From GCA-2720865 sp047630275 (GTDB lineage Bacteria; Bdellovibrionota; Bacteriovoracia; Bacteriovoracales; Bacteriovoracaceae): a stretch of DNA of 64,000 nt. The stretch is taken from assembly GCA_047630275.1 (NCBI GenBank), contig JBLHVN010000003.1:434001-498000 (forward strand), in the 5' to 3' direction. Shown here piece after piece: positions 17,674 through 25,607 of the stretch. Each line of letters starts with the position of its first letter. The first letter of the stretch is position 1. A program made the position numbers and the translations under genes. Below the pieces are notes generated by a model. That model was given only the letters and a program-made list of their open reading frames with translations, did no database searches and was not told the origin of the DNA.

Positions 17674-18502
17674 AACTAAAATGAATGCCTTCAGCAATCA
17701 TGATATAACCAATCTTTTTATAAATTGAGTTTGAAGTGGGATTTAGGAGGTCTGTAAAAAGATTAGTAAAGACCTTCCCATCGTCTAAGAGCCTTTGCGA
17801 AAGAGCTGCAACAACTCGGCTTGCGTTACCCTGTCCCCTAAACTCTTTAGGTGTATAAACCCAAGAGATAGTCGCCCCATTCATTGTCTCTCTTGTATTG
17901 GCCGCCATGGAAACAACTCTTGATTGATCATCTTTCCAAAAGAAGAGGCTATTGTTTTCAATATGCCTCTTTGCTGCTTCTAAGGCCACGCCCTTCGGGT
18001 TCGATTCATTTGGGAAACAATCTTGAACAAAACCTAGGCAGTATTGAAGAGCGAGGTCAAGATCATCTTTAGTAACTTTACAGAGACGCCCCTCTTTATA
18101 TGCTGGATGGATAACTTTATCTAGTTGATAAATCCCTTGATGCATGGAGATTATGCTTGAAGTTCCCCATTCAACTTTAAAGAGAGTTGCTAACTCAATT
18201 GAGCCGATCACCCCTTTTAATTTTATGGATTCTTTTTTTAAAGTTTCAACTAAGGGAAGAATCAATTCGGGATTCATGCAGGAGAGGATCAGAGGCTTAC
18301 CTGGATCTGTCCTCAAAACTTGCCCAACCGGAGTTCCTTTTTTTTCTATTGTATAGCAAAGGACATCATTAGAGGGTCTCTTCTTATTTCGGATTCCTAG
18401 AGCTAAACCTAAGAGAAGGTTATGTTCACTTTCTTTTTTAAGAAGCAGCTCTTCATTTTTATAAAGGAATTCCTGAATAGACTTTTCTCTTATGATCTTC
18501 AT
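17666..18502 (-). CDS. GNAT family N-acetyltransferase
   Basis: The C-terminal half is a GNAT domain, with the acetyl-CoA-binding motif RGQGNASRVVAAL (about residues 225-237) and the closing LYxxxGY-like segment SNSIYKKIGYI. The N-terminal half is a divergent GNAT-like or accessory domain, a layout seen in family members annotated as predicted acetyltransferases (FR47-like). I chose the ATG at 18502 because the longer frame runs back into the upstream hydrolase gene. The substrate cannot be predicted. Confidence 0.8.
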   Translation of the reverse strand: MKIIREKSIQEFLYKNEELLLKKESEHNLLLGLALGIRNKKRPSNDVLCYTIEKKGTPVGQVLRTDPGKPLILSCMNPELILPLVETLKKESIKLKGVIGSIELATLFKVEWGTSSIISMHQGIYQLDKVIHPAYKEGRLCKVTKDDLDLALQYCLGFVQDCFPNESNPKGVALEAAKRHIENNSLFFWKDDQSRVVSMAANTRETMNGATISWVYTPKEFRGQGNASRVVAALSQRLLDDGKVFTNLFTDLLNPTSNSIYKKIGYIMIAEGIHFSFT

Positions 18503-18551
18503 GCTCAAATTGTATAAGAATTTTGCAACTAAACAATCAATTAAAGTAGGC

Positions 18552-19841
18552 TCAATCACAGGGCTTTGCCAGCCCTCCATCAACTCCTAAATAATCTCTT
18601 ATTATACCGCCACTTAAAATGGCTACGGTTTCATCATTTCCTGGGTCTGATAAAACAGAGAGAGAATATGACTTTCCTTCATGCTGAAAGATCATCGTAT
18701 GATGATTTGACCTAGATTGAATTGACCGTCCCTCTAAGCGAGTGGCCCCCTTATAAGTGCCAGTCTTTCCTCCCACAGTCATTGACGAGGGGAAGTACTT
18801 CTTTCCTCTCTTACTTCCTGTTCTTGATAAAAACATAGTCTTTAAGAGGTCCTCGCTTCCTCGGTAGGAACCATCATAGGTCTTTTGGATAAAGTCAGAA
18901 AGATCGCTGGTTGAGATTTCATTCCCATGACGACTTCCTAGATCCCCTCTAAAACCATTACTTTTAGTAATACCAAGGTCTTCTTTTAAAAAGCGGTCCA
19001 CTTCTCTCATACCAGAGCGAGCATCTCCTCCTCCTGATCTATTTTGAAGGTTCCGCCATGAAGCATTATTTGACTCAACAATCATATTCATTAGCTCTTG
19101 TTTTCCTGAAGCATCAGCGTTGCCCTTTACCGAGTTTAAATAGGCCCCGGCCACAAAGACTTTGCTAACTGAGGCTCCATAGAAAAATTTATCAGGGGAT
19201 TTACTTTTAGCGAGGGAGGTATCCTCATCAAGGTTTCTTAGATCCCATTGAATAGTTCCATCATCAATAGATTGCGACTCTTTTTTTATCCTACAATAAC
19301 TTAACCGTTCTTTTTCACCAAAAGAAATTCCGCTCCCTTTAGCAATACTGGCCTTATTCTTTCTTGAGCTTGATCTATATTGAGTTGATAGATCTAAGTA
19401 ATTTCCAGAACCATTTTCATAGAAGCCTCTGCTATCTGGATCTATGGGACTCCTAACAGGATTTATTAATGAAGGAGGACAATCTAGCTTAAGTGCTTTA
19501 GAGCTTGTCTTAGTAATAAGATTAATATCTAAAAGACTTCCCCTCTTTTTATCTATATGACCTGGAGAAGCTTTCTTTTTAAAGTCTTTCTTTTCAAAGA
19601 TAAACTCTCCCTTAGAGCCAACAACTTGACCTAATAGATGATCCTTTGATTCCATTTCCACTACGGTGGAAAAACTTCCAGCGGGAAATAATATGGGCTC
19701 TTCACAATTGAAATTACTAAAATTAAAACTTTGAAAATGACAGCCACTCATTGGGCTATTGAAAGTAAAATACTGAAAATCTGAAGATAACCCTACACTC
19801 AAAAAACCGAGAAAAAGAATCAAGAATCTACTTCGTTTCAT
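18552..19841 (-). CDS. Exported beta-lactamase-fold serine hydrolase
   Basis: A signal peptide (about 1-19) precedes roughly 180 residues of unassigned sequence with three Cys residues. The C-terminal part then shows the three motifs of penicillin-recognising enzymes in order: SxxK as ASVSK (about residue 226), SxN as ESNNAS (about 257) and KTG as GGKTGTYKG (about 358). This fold includes class A beta-lactamases, DD-peptidases and esterases. The class A Glu166 (omega-loop) motif is not obvious, and with the long N-terminal region a peptidoglycan or ester hydrolase is at least as likely as an antibiotic-degrading enzyme. Confidence 0.8.
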   Translation of the reverse strand: MKRSRFLILFLGFLSVGLSSDFQYFTFNSPMSGCHFQSFNFSNFNCEEPILFPAGSFSTVVEMESKDHLLGQVVGSKGEFIFEKKDFKKKASPGHIDKKRGSLLDINLITKTSSKALKLDCPPSLINPVRSPIDPDSRGFYENGSGNYLDLSTQYRSSSRKNKASIAKGSGISFGEKERLSYCRIKKESQSIDDGTIQWDLRNLDEDTSLAKSKSPDKFFYGASVSKVFVAGAYLNSVKGNADASGKQELMNMIVESNNASWRNLQNRSGGGDARSGMREVDRFLKEDLGITKSNGFRGDLGSRHGNEISTSDLSDFIQKTYDGSYRGSEDLLKTMFLSRTGSKRGKKYFPSSMTVGGKTGTYKGATRLEGRSIQSRSNHHTMIFQHEGKSYSLSVLSDPGNDETVAILSGGIIRDYLGVDGGLAKPCD

Positions 19842-19924
19842 CCCTATTTATCGGTGTTTAAAGAAAATCTCTTTATATGTTTAAATCATTTTTCAAGCCT
19901 TGATTGCTAGGCTAAGCTCAAGAA

Positions 19925-20470
19925 ATGAAAATACTTCTTCTTTTAATGATGATCCTAAGCGTAAGCTGTGCCACCCTTAGCGAAGACGAATGTAAGTCTT
20001 CTGATTGGTACTCTCTTGGTCTAACAAACGGTAAAGAAGGGAGAAACCTTCTCAGTGCCCATACTAAGGCCTGCTCTGAATACTCAATCCAACCTGACAT
20101 AGTTAAATACAATAATGGCCTTGAACAGGGGCTTAAATCTTATTGCACAGAAGAAAATGGATACCGTGAAGGAGTGGCAGGAAAGAGCTATCAAAGAGTT
20201 TGCCCCATTCGTTTAGAAGTCAATTTCCTTAAAAAATATAAACTAGGAAAGAAGATCCACGATAACTTGGCTGAACTCAGAAGGCTTGAAGGGGATGTCG
20301 ATAGGATTAACTCTCAACTCGCTTCAGCAGATTCTGGATCTTCATCTTACAACAGGCTTAAGAACGAAAAATATAGTAAAGAAAGTGAAATCAATTTAAT
20401 AAAGAAAAAATTGATCTTTCTTAAAGCCAGATCAGGATATGATTTAGAAGATATAGTGGATTATTTCTAA
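19925..20470 (+). CDS. DUF2799-type lipoprotein
   Basis: A short signal peptide ends in a lipobox (LSVSC, Cys about 17), so the protein is lipid-anchored. The region 20-95 has the DUF2799 pattern: Cys and Trp early (CKSSDWYSLGLTNG), repeated short motifs of GxxxG type (YNNGLEQGL, YREGVAGK) and paired Cys residues. The C-terminal third is a coiled coil (LAELRRLEGDVDRINSQL). Function unknown. Its end overlaps the convergent FecR gene by 4 bases. Confidence 0.78.
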   Translation: MKILLLLMMILSVSCATLSEDECKSSDWYSLGLTNGKEGRNLLSAHTKACSEYSIQPDIVKYNNGLEQGLKSYCTEENGYREGVAGKSYQRVCPIRLEVNFLKKYKLGKKIHDNLAELRRLEGDVDRINSQLASADSGSSSYNRLKNEKYSKESEINLIKKKLIFLKARSGYDLEDIVDYF

Positions 20471-21708
20471 AAACCTAGAAAGTCCCCAACTTTATCTTTT
20501 ACTTTCTTCCTCGCCTTCTTTCTAAGTTTATTTTGTTCACGCTTCTTTCTTCTCTCTACTGTTCTATTCACTTTCTTTTTAACAACCTTTTTCACAGTCT
20601 TTTGAACAGGGAAGTCTTGCACAAGACCTCCTACCTCAGTACTCAATAAGGCTTTCTTCGACTTTAATTGCTTTAAGCTCTTTCTCAATGATCCCTGCCT
20701 AACAGAGAGGTTCTTTCTTCTTTTTAATAGCTCCTTCTCTTTCTTCGGGTCTTTCTTACCAAGCTTTTTATAATCCGCTAGGTCTTTATCAAAACTGAGC
20801 CTATCTTTTCGTAAGTCTTTAACTTTTGATCTAAAAGAGCCTGAAGACTTCAGAAAACCATTTCTTTTAAAATCAAGTTTCTTCTTCTTTTTTAAAAAGT
20901 TAGCCCTCTCTTTTAAGAGCTTTCTTCTTTCACTCTTAAGCCTCTTTTCTTTTAACTTATGAAGACCCTGGCGGTCACTCCAAAGCTTTTTCTTGGCCAA
21001 CCACCTTTGCCTATTCCTCTGCCATTTCTTACGTTTTTGCCTAAACTCTAGCCTCTTTTTACTTAAGTGTTCCAAGAAGTAATTAGGCTCCACTGTCTTA
21101 TCACTTGCATCAAAATTAACCTTTTTAATCCAATCGTAACTTTGAGGCTGAGTGAAGTTCTCTCCATTTTCAAGGGTCAATCCTGTACCAGCGGTAACAG
21201 CATCGGCTTGATCAGAGTCATCTAACTTAGAAACTTCAACCTCTCCCTTTTGAACAGCGATATCAAGGTCATTAGACTCTTTATCAATACCAGCGAAGAA
21301 ATAGGTTCCCCTAACCCCAATAGCAACAGTCTTAGTTTTAATCTTAAACACTGGGGCCTGACTCTTATTGATAATATTAATAACAGAGCGGCCAGCCTTA
21401 AGAATCAAGCTAGTACTTCCAAGACTTTCATTATTAACTCTTTCAACAATACTTGAGATCTCAATGAGTGAATTAGGCTCAACTCGAACCGTTGATTTAT
21501 CAGGAAAGCGAAGAATCACAAGGGAGCTATCTCCGGTTTTAACTGAGTCCCCTTCCGAGACGATGTCTCCTTTAGCAAGAGGGCCAAAGGGGCCTTGGTT
21601 AGAAGAGTAAAAAGCCTTTCCTTTTATATGTAAGATCGAGACTGAGTGACTTGTTTCTCCACCAAGACAAATATTGATCGTTAACAGAAAAACAAAGAAG
21701 ATCTTCAT
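20467..21708 (-). CDS. Exported FecR-domain protein with long basic coiled coil
   Basis: A signal peptide (about 1-16) is followed by a FecR-like beta-helical domain (about 25-180), seen in GDIVSEGDSVKTG, VILRFPDKSTVRVEP and the conserved VRGTYF segment. Residues of about 200-410 are extremely rich in Lys, Arg and Leu, with heptad-like spacing and almost no acidic clusters. FecR domains in such stand-alone exported proteins usually act as surface or envelope scaffolds rather than sigma-factor regulators, and no sigma factor gene is adjacent. The polybasic tail could bind nucleic acid, LPS or peptidoglycan; this is an inference. Confidence 0.85.
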   Translation of the reverse strand: MKIFFVFLLTINICLGGETSHSVSILHIKGKAFYSSNQGPFGPLAKGDIVSEGDSVKTGDSSLVILRFPDKSTVRVEPNSLIEISSIVERVNNESLGSTSLILKAGRSVINIINKSQAPVFKIKTKTVAIGVRGTYFFAGIDKESNDLDIAVQKGEVEVSKLDDSDQADAVTAGTGLTLENGENFTQPQSYDWIKKVNFDASDKTVEPNYFLEHLSKKRLEFRQKRKKWQRNRQRWLAKKKLWSDRQGLHKLKEKRLKSERRKLLKERANFLKKKKKLDFKRNGFLKSSGSFRSKVKDLRKDRLSFDKDLADYKKLGKKDPKKEKELLKRRKNLSVRQGSLRKSLKQLKSKKALLSTEVGGLVQDFPVQKTVKKVVKKKVNRTVERRKKREQNKLRKKARKKVKDKVGDFLGF

Positions 21709-21841
21709 AACATATCCTATAAATAAAGTTTCACTTTATTATAAGTTAATATCTAAGACCTTGCTGGTAAGGACAGAATCTTGCCACTTTTTCTGGTTTA
21801 TATAAGCTTTTTCCAGTGGCAACTTCCTTTTATTTTCCCGC

Positions 21842-22378
21842 TCATGATCTTATGGCTCTTAGGGCCTGCTCAATCATCTCTTCAGCGCTTCCTTCGTTTG
21901 TAATTCTTATCGTATTGCATTTAAGGTTCTTGATAAATTCTTCATGGCGGGCTCTGCTGCGTCCCCCCTGGGCACCATCTTCATACTGTAAGGCCCATTC
22001 AATAAAGATCTCATGCTCTTCAAACATATCTCCTCCTTCAAGGATCCTACTTGAGAAATTCTTAAGCTCTCTGGCTCTAAGGCGTTTCTCACGAATCTCA
22101 CTTGAGGCCTCAAGATAAATGGCCAATTCAAACTCATCGATAAAAGCTCCGCACCAAGAATCCATGGATCCCGATAGAATCCAACTATCAAGGCCCTTGA
22201 TTTCTTCAAGGATCAATTCCGTTCTAAGCTTTACGGGGTTCTTCTCTATAAAAGGAGGGTCCGTTTTTTTCCAGTAAAAGTCATCAGTATCGAGGTGTTT
22301 GGATTTAAGAATCTTGCCAAGTTCTCTTCCTAAAGAAGTAGTTCCAGAGCCTGATGAGCCAAAGATATGTATTTTCAT
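21842..22378 (-). CDS. P-loop kinase (adenylate/shikimate kinase-like)
   Basis: The second Met (22378) directly precedes the beta-strand MKIHIFG and leaves a G-rich ribosome site at usable distance, so I prefer it to 22387. The Walker A reads GSSGSGTTSL, with TT instead of KT: the invariant P-loop Lys is replaced, as in some small DUF-type or uridine-kinase-like P-loop proteins. A later DTDDFYW segment fits the substrate or lid side of AAA_18/adenylate-kinase-like proteins. About 178 residues; cytoplasmic; substrate unknown. Confidence 0.72.
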   Translation of the reverse strand: MKIHIFGSSGSGTTSLGRELGKILKSKHLDTDDFYWKKTDPPFIEKNPVKLRTELILEEIKGLDSWILSGSMDSWCGAFIDEFELAIYLEASSEIREKRLRARELKNFSSRILEGGDMFEEHEIFIEWALQYEDGAQGGRSRARHEEFIKNLKCNTIRITNEGSAEEMIEQALRAIRS

Positions 22379-22455
22379 AAGAATCATCCCCCATAACTCA
22401 TCATATCAGAGCAATACTCGTTTAAAAAGAGCATCCCCTAGGTTAGGATGCCCCC

Positions 22456-22554
22456 ATGAAATATAATAAGAAAAGGATCATCCTAAAATCAATCGCCTTA
22501 ATTTTCTCTCTTTATATTTGGTATATAATCTATCAAGGTTCAACAGGGAATTAA
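22456..22554 (+). CDS. Small membrane protein candidate (32 aa) upstream of yaeQ
   Basis: A 32-codon frame encodes a basic N-terminus (MKYNKKR) followed by one hydrophobic, aromatic helix (ALIFSLYIWYIIY). An AGGA lies 6 bases before the ATG, and the stop is 3 bases before the YaeQ start, so the two could be translationally linked. No homologue can be named, and it may simply be leader sequence. Confidence 0.35.
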   Translation: MKYNKKRIILKSIALIFSLYIWYIIYQGSTGN

Positions 22555-22557
22555 CAA

Positions 22558-23091
22558 ATGGCCATCGGTGCGTCTATCTATAAAGCTGACTTAAACTATT
22601 CAGACTTTACTCAACATAATTATCAAGACTTTAATTTAACCATGGCCAAACATCCCTCTGAAAGCGAAGAGCGTATGATGTATAGGCTTATCGCCTTCTG
22701 CTGCTTTGCCAGTGAAGATCTAATGTTCACAAAAGGTCTAAGCACTCAGGATGAGCCCGAGATTTGGCAAAAGGACCTAACCGGAGATATCCTGCACTGG
22801 ATAGAACTAGGTCAACCCGACGAAAAGAGGCTTAGGCAAGCTGCTGGGAAATCTAAAAAAGTCTCTGTCTTTACAACTAATCCCAATACTTGGGAAAGCT
22901 ATTACCAAAAGATTAAAAATAAGATCCCTAAAGAAAAAGTAGATATTTACTCTATAGAGATTCTTGAAAATGGTCCCCTAGATAAAATTGTCGAGAGGAC
23001 CATGAAATTAAGCTGCACCATCGAAGATGAACTTATGTATTTAGGTAATGATGAACTTCGCATAGCAATTAAGTGCACAAAGCTCATATAA
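22558..23091 (+). CDS. yaeQ: YaeQ family protein
   Basis: At 177 residues it follows the YaeQ pattern throughout: IYKADLNYSD at the N-terminus, LTMAKHPSESEERMMYRL (about 28-45), DEPEIW, and LWIELG-like LHWIELGQPDEKR in the middle. YaeQ has a PD-(D/E)XK nuclease-like fold. Its cellular role is poorly defined, with proposed links to transcription elongation by suppression of RfaH loss. GGGAA precedes the ATG. Its end abuts the AHSA1 gene on the opposite strand. Confidence 0.92.
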   Translation: MAIGASIYKADLNYSDFTQHNYQDFNLTMAKHPSESEERMMYRLIAFCCFASEDLMFTKGLSTQDEPEIWQKDLTGDILHWIELGQPDEKRLRQAAGKSKKVSVFTTNPNTWESYYQKIKNKIPKEKVDIYSIEILENGPLDKIVERTMKLSCTIEDELMYLGNDELRIAIKCTKLI

Positions 23092-23523
23092 TTATTTTTT
23101 AGAAAAAACTTCTAAGTGTTTTAGAATATTATTCCATCCACCAGTGTGATCATTTCTTGATTCTTCCGTTGGCAAGAGTTCATGAGTTAATGTTAATGAG
23201 CAAGAACTATCAGAAGTCTTTTTTATATCAATAGTAACAACAGAATCTTCATTGTTCGTATTACTTGAGTTCCAAGTGAATTGAATCTTAGAAGGTTTTT
23301 CTAGAATCTTATACTCACCCTTATGAGGAAGCTTGTTCTCTCCTACATGCATTTCAAAAAGAAATTGCCCACCTACTCTAGGGTCAACTACGGGGTTTGG
23401 AACTTCTACAATATCAGCAGGCTTAATAAATTCCTTTAAGGCCTTAGGGTCAAGCCATGCCTCATAGATCATCTCAGCTGAGACATTAAAATCTTTCTTT
23501 ACTTCAATCTTTGGAGTGCTCAT
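23092..23523 (-). CDS. AHSA1/SRPBCC family protein
   Basis: Starting at the ATG at 23523 (AAGGAAAAAGA immediately upstream), the 143-residue product has the SRPBCC helix-grip pattern: an early VSAEMIYEAWLDPKALKEF, a central GGQFLFEM strand and a C-terminal helix beginning with WNNILKHLEVF. Such proteins bind hydrophobic ligands. The start overlaps the stop of the arsR-type regulator by 4 bases (ATGA). ArsR-AHSA1 pairs are common, and the AHSA1 protein usually supports the metabolic or stress pathway controlled by the regulator. Confidence 0.9.
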   Translation of the reverse strand: MSTPKIEVKKDFNVSAEMIYEAWLDPKALKEFIKPADIVEVPNPVVDPRVGGQFLFEMHVGENKLPHKGEYKILEKPSKIQFTWNSSNTNNEDSVVTIDIKKTSDSSCSLTLTHELLPTEESRNDHTGGWNNILKHLEVFSKK

Positions 23524-23861
23524 TCTTTTTCCTTTTTGTTTGAGACAAATTCTTCTAGTTGATCCAATCTTTGATTCCAAAAACTAGTATAGTGATCAAT
23601 CCATTTCTGCACCCTCTCTAACTCACCTGGGTTGGCCTCGCAAAAATGCACTCTTCCACTAACCTTTCTTTGAATCAATTCTGCTTTCTCTAACACCTTT
23701 AAGTGTTTTGAGACCGCGTTCAAAGAGATGGAGTACTCTGATGCTAGGTCAGTCACTCGCTTTGGTGACTCTTTCACCTTCAGTAGGAGTGACCTTCTCG
23801 TAGCGTCTGCTAGAGCATGGAAAACTAGGTCTAATCTATCTTCGTTAGTATATTCAACCAT
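23520..23861 (-). CDS. ArsR-family transcriptional regulator
   Basis: From the ATG at 23861 the product is 113 residues with the classical start DLVFHALADATRRSLLLKV and a winged helix with recognition helix LNAVSKHLKVLEKAELI. No metal-binding ELCVCDL motif or Cys pair is seen in the expected helix, so it probably senses something other than a metal. There is no Shine-Dalgarno. On the minus strand TTGACT (23897-23892), a 17-base spacer and TATATT (23874-23869) place transcription initiation essentially at the ATG, so the mRNA is probably leaderless. An inverted repeat covers the -10 and start codon. Confidence 0.88.
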   Translation of the reverse strand: MVEYTNEDRLDLVFHALADATRRSLLLKVKESPKRVTDLASEYSISLNAVSKHLKVLEKAELIQRKVSGRVHFCEANPGELERVQKWIDHYTSFWNQRLDQLEEFVSNKKEKE

Positions 23862-23874
23862 AAGGTTGAATATA
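23849..23874. promoter_or_regulatory. Inverted repeat over the arsR -10 and start codon (putative auto-operator)
   Basis: TATATTCAACC (23849-23859) and GGTTGAATATA (23864-23874) are perfect 11-base arms around 4 bases. The right arm contains the minus-strand -10 hexamer TATATT, and the centre contains the arsR ATG. A TTCAA/TTGAA core is typical of ArsR/SmtB-family operators. Confidence 0.65.
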
Positions 23875-23911
23875 TAGTAATCAGCGATTTGAGTCAAGCC
23901 TGATGCACCTT

Positions 23912-23940
23912 TTGACATTGTTAATATATTAACATATATA
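23912..23940 (+). promoter_or_regulatory. Sigma-70 promoter of the AhpD-like gene with palindrome filling the spacer
   Basis: TTGACA (23912-23917), a 17-base spacer and TATATA (23935-23940) form a near-consensus promoter. The spacer contains a perfect 16-base palindrome, TGTTAATATATTAACA (23919-23934). A protein bound there would block RNA polymerase. The ribosome site GAGGAGGG follows at 23946. Confidence 0.7.
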
Positions 23941-23956
23941 AATAAGAGGAGGGTCT

Positions 23957-24511
23957 ATGGCCTATTTAAAGAGCTTGCCCGTTAAGGCGCATATTGCTGA
24001 TGTTTTTCAAAGATTCAAAAAAGGAGTTCCAGAGCTTTTAGAGTTTCACGACCTCTACCTTAGATCTGATTCTTCTCTATCAGTTGGCGAGCGCGAGATG
24101 ATAGCGGCTTTTGTCTCTGTCTTAAACGGCTGCCAATTCTGTTTTGGCTCCCACTCAAGGATAGCTGCTCTTTATAATATTCAGCCTTCCCTTTTTCCCC
24201 AGCTTATAACAGATATTGATTCTGCAAAGATTGAAGAGAACTTTAAACCCATCTTAAAGTACGTTAAAAAGCTTACCCTCACCCCAAGTAAAGTCACCCA
24301 AGCTGATATCGACTTAATCTTAGAGCAAGGTTGGTCAGAAGAAGCTGTCCACACAAGCGCAACGATCTGCGCTCTTTTCAACTTCATGAACCGCCTAGTT
24401 GATGGTCTAGGCGTTAGTGAACAGAGCATTGCTACGAAAAGCCTTAAAGGAGATGGTCATTTAAGTAAGACAAGTTATAAAGACTTTGGTCGAAGCGCTG
24501 GGCTTATTTAA
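23957..24511 (+). CDS. AhpD-like carboxymuconolactone decarboxylase / peroxidase-related protein
   Basis: The 184-residue protein is of the peroxidase-related (AhpD-like) type. The redox motif is NGCQFCFGSHSRIA near residue 55, with Cys-x-x-Cys and the following His that acts in proton relay. GEREMIAAFVSVL precedes it, as in the family. Such proteins reduce peroxides or peroxiredoxin partners. It is divergent from arsR-AHSA1, and both promoters carry palindromes, so it is probably the main regulated target of the ArsR protein. Confidence 0.9.
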   Translation: MAYLKSLPVKAHIADVFQRFKKGVPELLEFHDLYLRSDSSLSVGEREMIAAFVSVLNGCQFCFGSHSRIAALYNIQPSLFPQLITDIDSAKIEENFKPILKYVKKLTLTPSKVTQADIDLILEQGWSEEAVHTSATICALFNFMNRLVDGLGVSEQSIATKSLKGDGHLSKTSYKDFGRSAGLI

Positions 24512-24875
24512 TCTCTGCATCCCAAGGAAACTTCTCTTCAACAAAGATGGACTTCATTGGCCTAAAGTCATCCTGGGATTCAAAGGTATTGGCCTTTACA
24601 ACAACAATTTCCTCTTTAAAACAAGGAAATGCGAAGAGATGATTCCCGCAGTTCTCACAAAAGTGGGCCTTGATAGTTTCTCCTGATCCGCCTTTATATT
24701 CATAGATCTTTGTAGGTCCAGAGAATTCAAAGCTATCTTTAGGAAAGATGGCCCCTGAGAGGTGTCCTCCACCATTAAGAGTCCTACAACTATGACAATG
24801 GCATAAGAACTGAAAACTGCTCTCCCCCTTAATGCTATAGTTAACTTTTTTACAGTGGCAATGACCTTTAATCAT
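24504..24875 (-). CDS. GFA family (CENP-V/GFA domain) zinc protein
   Basis: At 123 residues it contains the zinc ligands of the GFA fold: GHCHCKKVNY at the N-terminus, LCHCHSCRTLNGG (about residue 30) and FCENCGNHLFAF (about 75). The family is named after glutathione-dependent formaldehyde-activating enzyme, but most members have no proven activity and probably act on thiol adducts. Its end overlaps the end of the AhpD-like gene by 8 bases, tail to tail. Confidence 0.92.
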   Translation of the reverse strand: MIKGHCHCKKVNYSIKGESSFQFLCHCHSCRTLNGGGHLSGAIFPKDSFEFSGPTKIYEYKGGSGETIKAHFCENCGNHLFAFPCFKEEIVVVKANTFESQDDFRPMKSIFVEEKFPWDAEIK

Positions 24876-24941
24876 AATAAGTTTCCTAAAAAAGAGTCCT
24901 TAGAAAGCTTATGCTAAAATCTTAGGTTTTACTTTAAAAAA

Positions 24942-25607
24942 TTAGACAGACTTAATAGAAATATTAAAGATTCCTGTCTTCTTTGAGTCACTTCCTTTTA
25001 CAAAGTCCACAATGACTTTCTCTCTATCTTCTCTTGAGAGGCTGCGAAGGATTCTGTCTCCGTTATTATACTTATCCCCTTTAAAATAAAGCTGACTAGT
25101 AAGTTCATTAAAACCTCGAAGGCTTACTTTAAAATGAATATGCGGAGGTCTCATCCATGTACTTGTGGCGGGATAAGCTCCAGGGATGATTGTCTTAAAC
25201 ATATACTCCCCTTTTGAATTAGTGATGGCCTGTCCCCAGTACTGAAAGTTAGGATCTAACTTAGCTGTATTTGGATCGCTTCTGTGGTTATACTTTCCAG
25301 TATGACAGGCCTGCCAGATCTCAACAAGTGCGCCTTTTACAGGGCGGCAAAACTCATCCTGAACGATCCCTTTAAGGTAAACAACTTCACCAAGAGCCGA
25401 CTGAGTGCTTCCTTCTACAAAAGTTAAATCCGTATTCTTATCAAGTTGATCTTCGATAGGATAAAAGGGCCCCTCTGTTTGAGCCGGCGTTAAGCCGCAG
25501 GCCTTGAGGGTCTCATCTGCTTTAGCCACAGAGGCCATAGCGATACCTGCTCCAAGAGCAAGAGTTGATCCAAGTAGCTTTCTTCTATTAAGTTTTTCAT
25601 TGTTCAT
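24942..25607 (-). CDS. Tat-exported intradiol ring-cleavage dioxygenase (protocatechuate 3,4-dioxygenase-like)
   Basis: The N-terminus NRRKLLGSTLALGAG is a twin-arginine signal, so the folded iron protein is exported. The mature part shows the intradiol family pattern: TEGPFYP, LVEIWQACHTGKYNH (first Tyr ligand), a second Tyr in IIPGAYP, and the two His ligands in PPHIHFKV. These enzymes use Fe(III) to cleave catechols between the hydroxyls. No beta-ketoadipate pathway genes are nearby, and exported lone members may act on phenolics outside the cytoplasm or have other roles. GGAG precedes the ATG. Confidence 0.9.
   Translation of the reverse strand: MNNEKLNRRKLLGSTLALGAGIAMASVAKADETLKACGLTPAQTEGPFYPIEDQLDKNTDLTFVEGSTQSALGEVVYLKGIVQDEFCRPVKGALVEIWQACHTGKYNHRSDPNTAKLDPNFQYWGQAITNSKGEYMFKTIIPGAYPATSTWMRPPHIHFKVSLRGFNELTSQLYFKGDKYNNGDRILRSLSREDREKVIVDFVKGSDSKKTGIFNISIKSV

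Noticed and set aside
17995..18015. GGGTTCGATTC resembling a tRNA T-loop
   Set aside because: It lies inside the GNAT gene and has no acceptor stem, D-loop or anticodon structure around it. The same holds for GGGTTCGAGCC near 8857 inside the SRAP gene.
20467..21708. FecR gene considered as part of a sigma-factor/anti-sigma iron regulation system
   Set aside because: No ECF sigma factor or TonB receptor gene is adjacent, and the protein has a signal peptide instead of the membrane topology of anti-sigma FecR.
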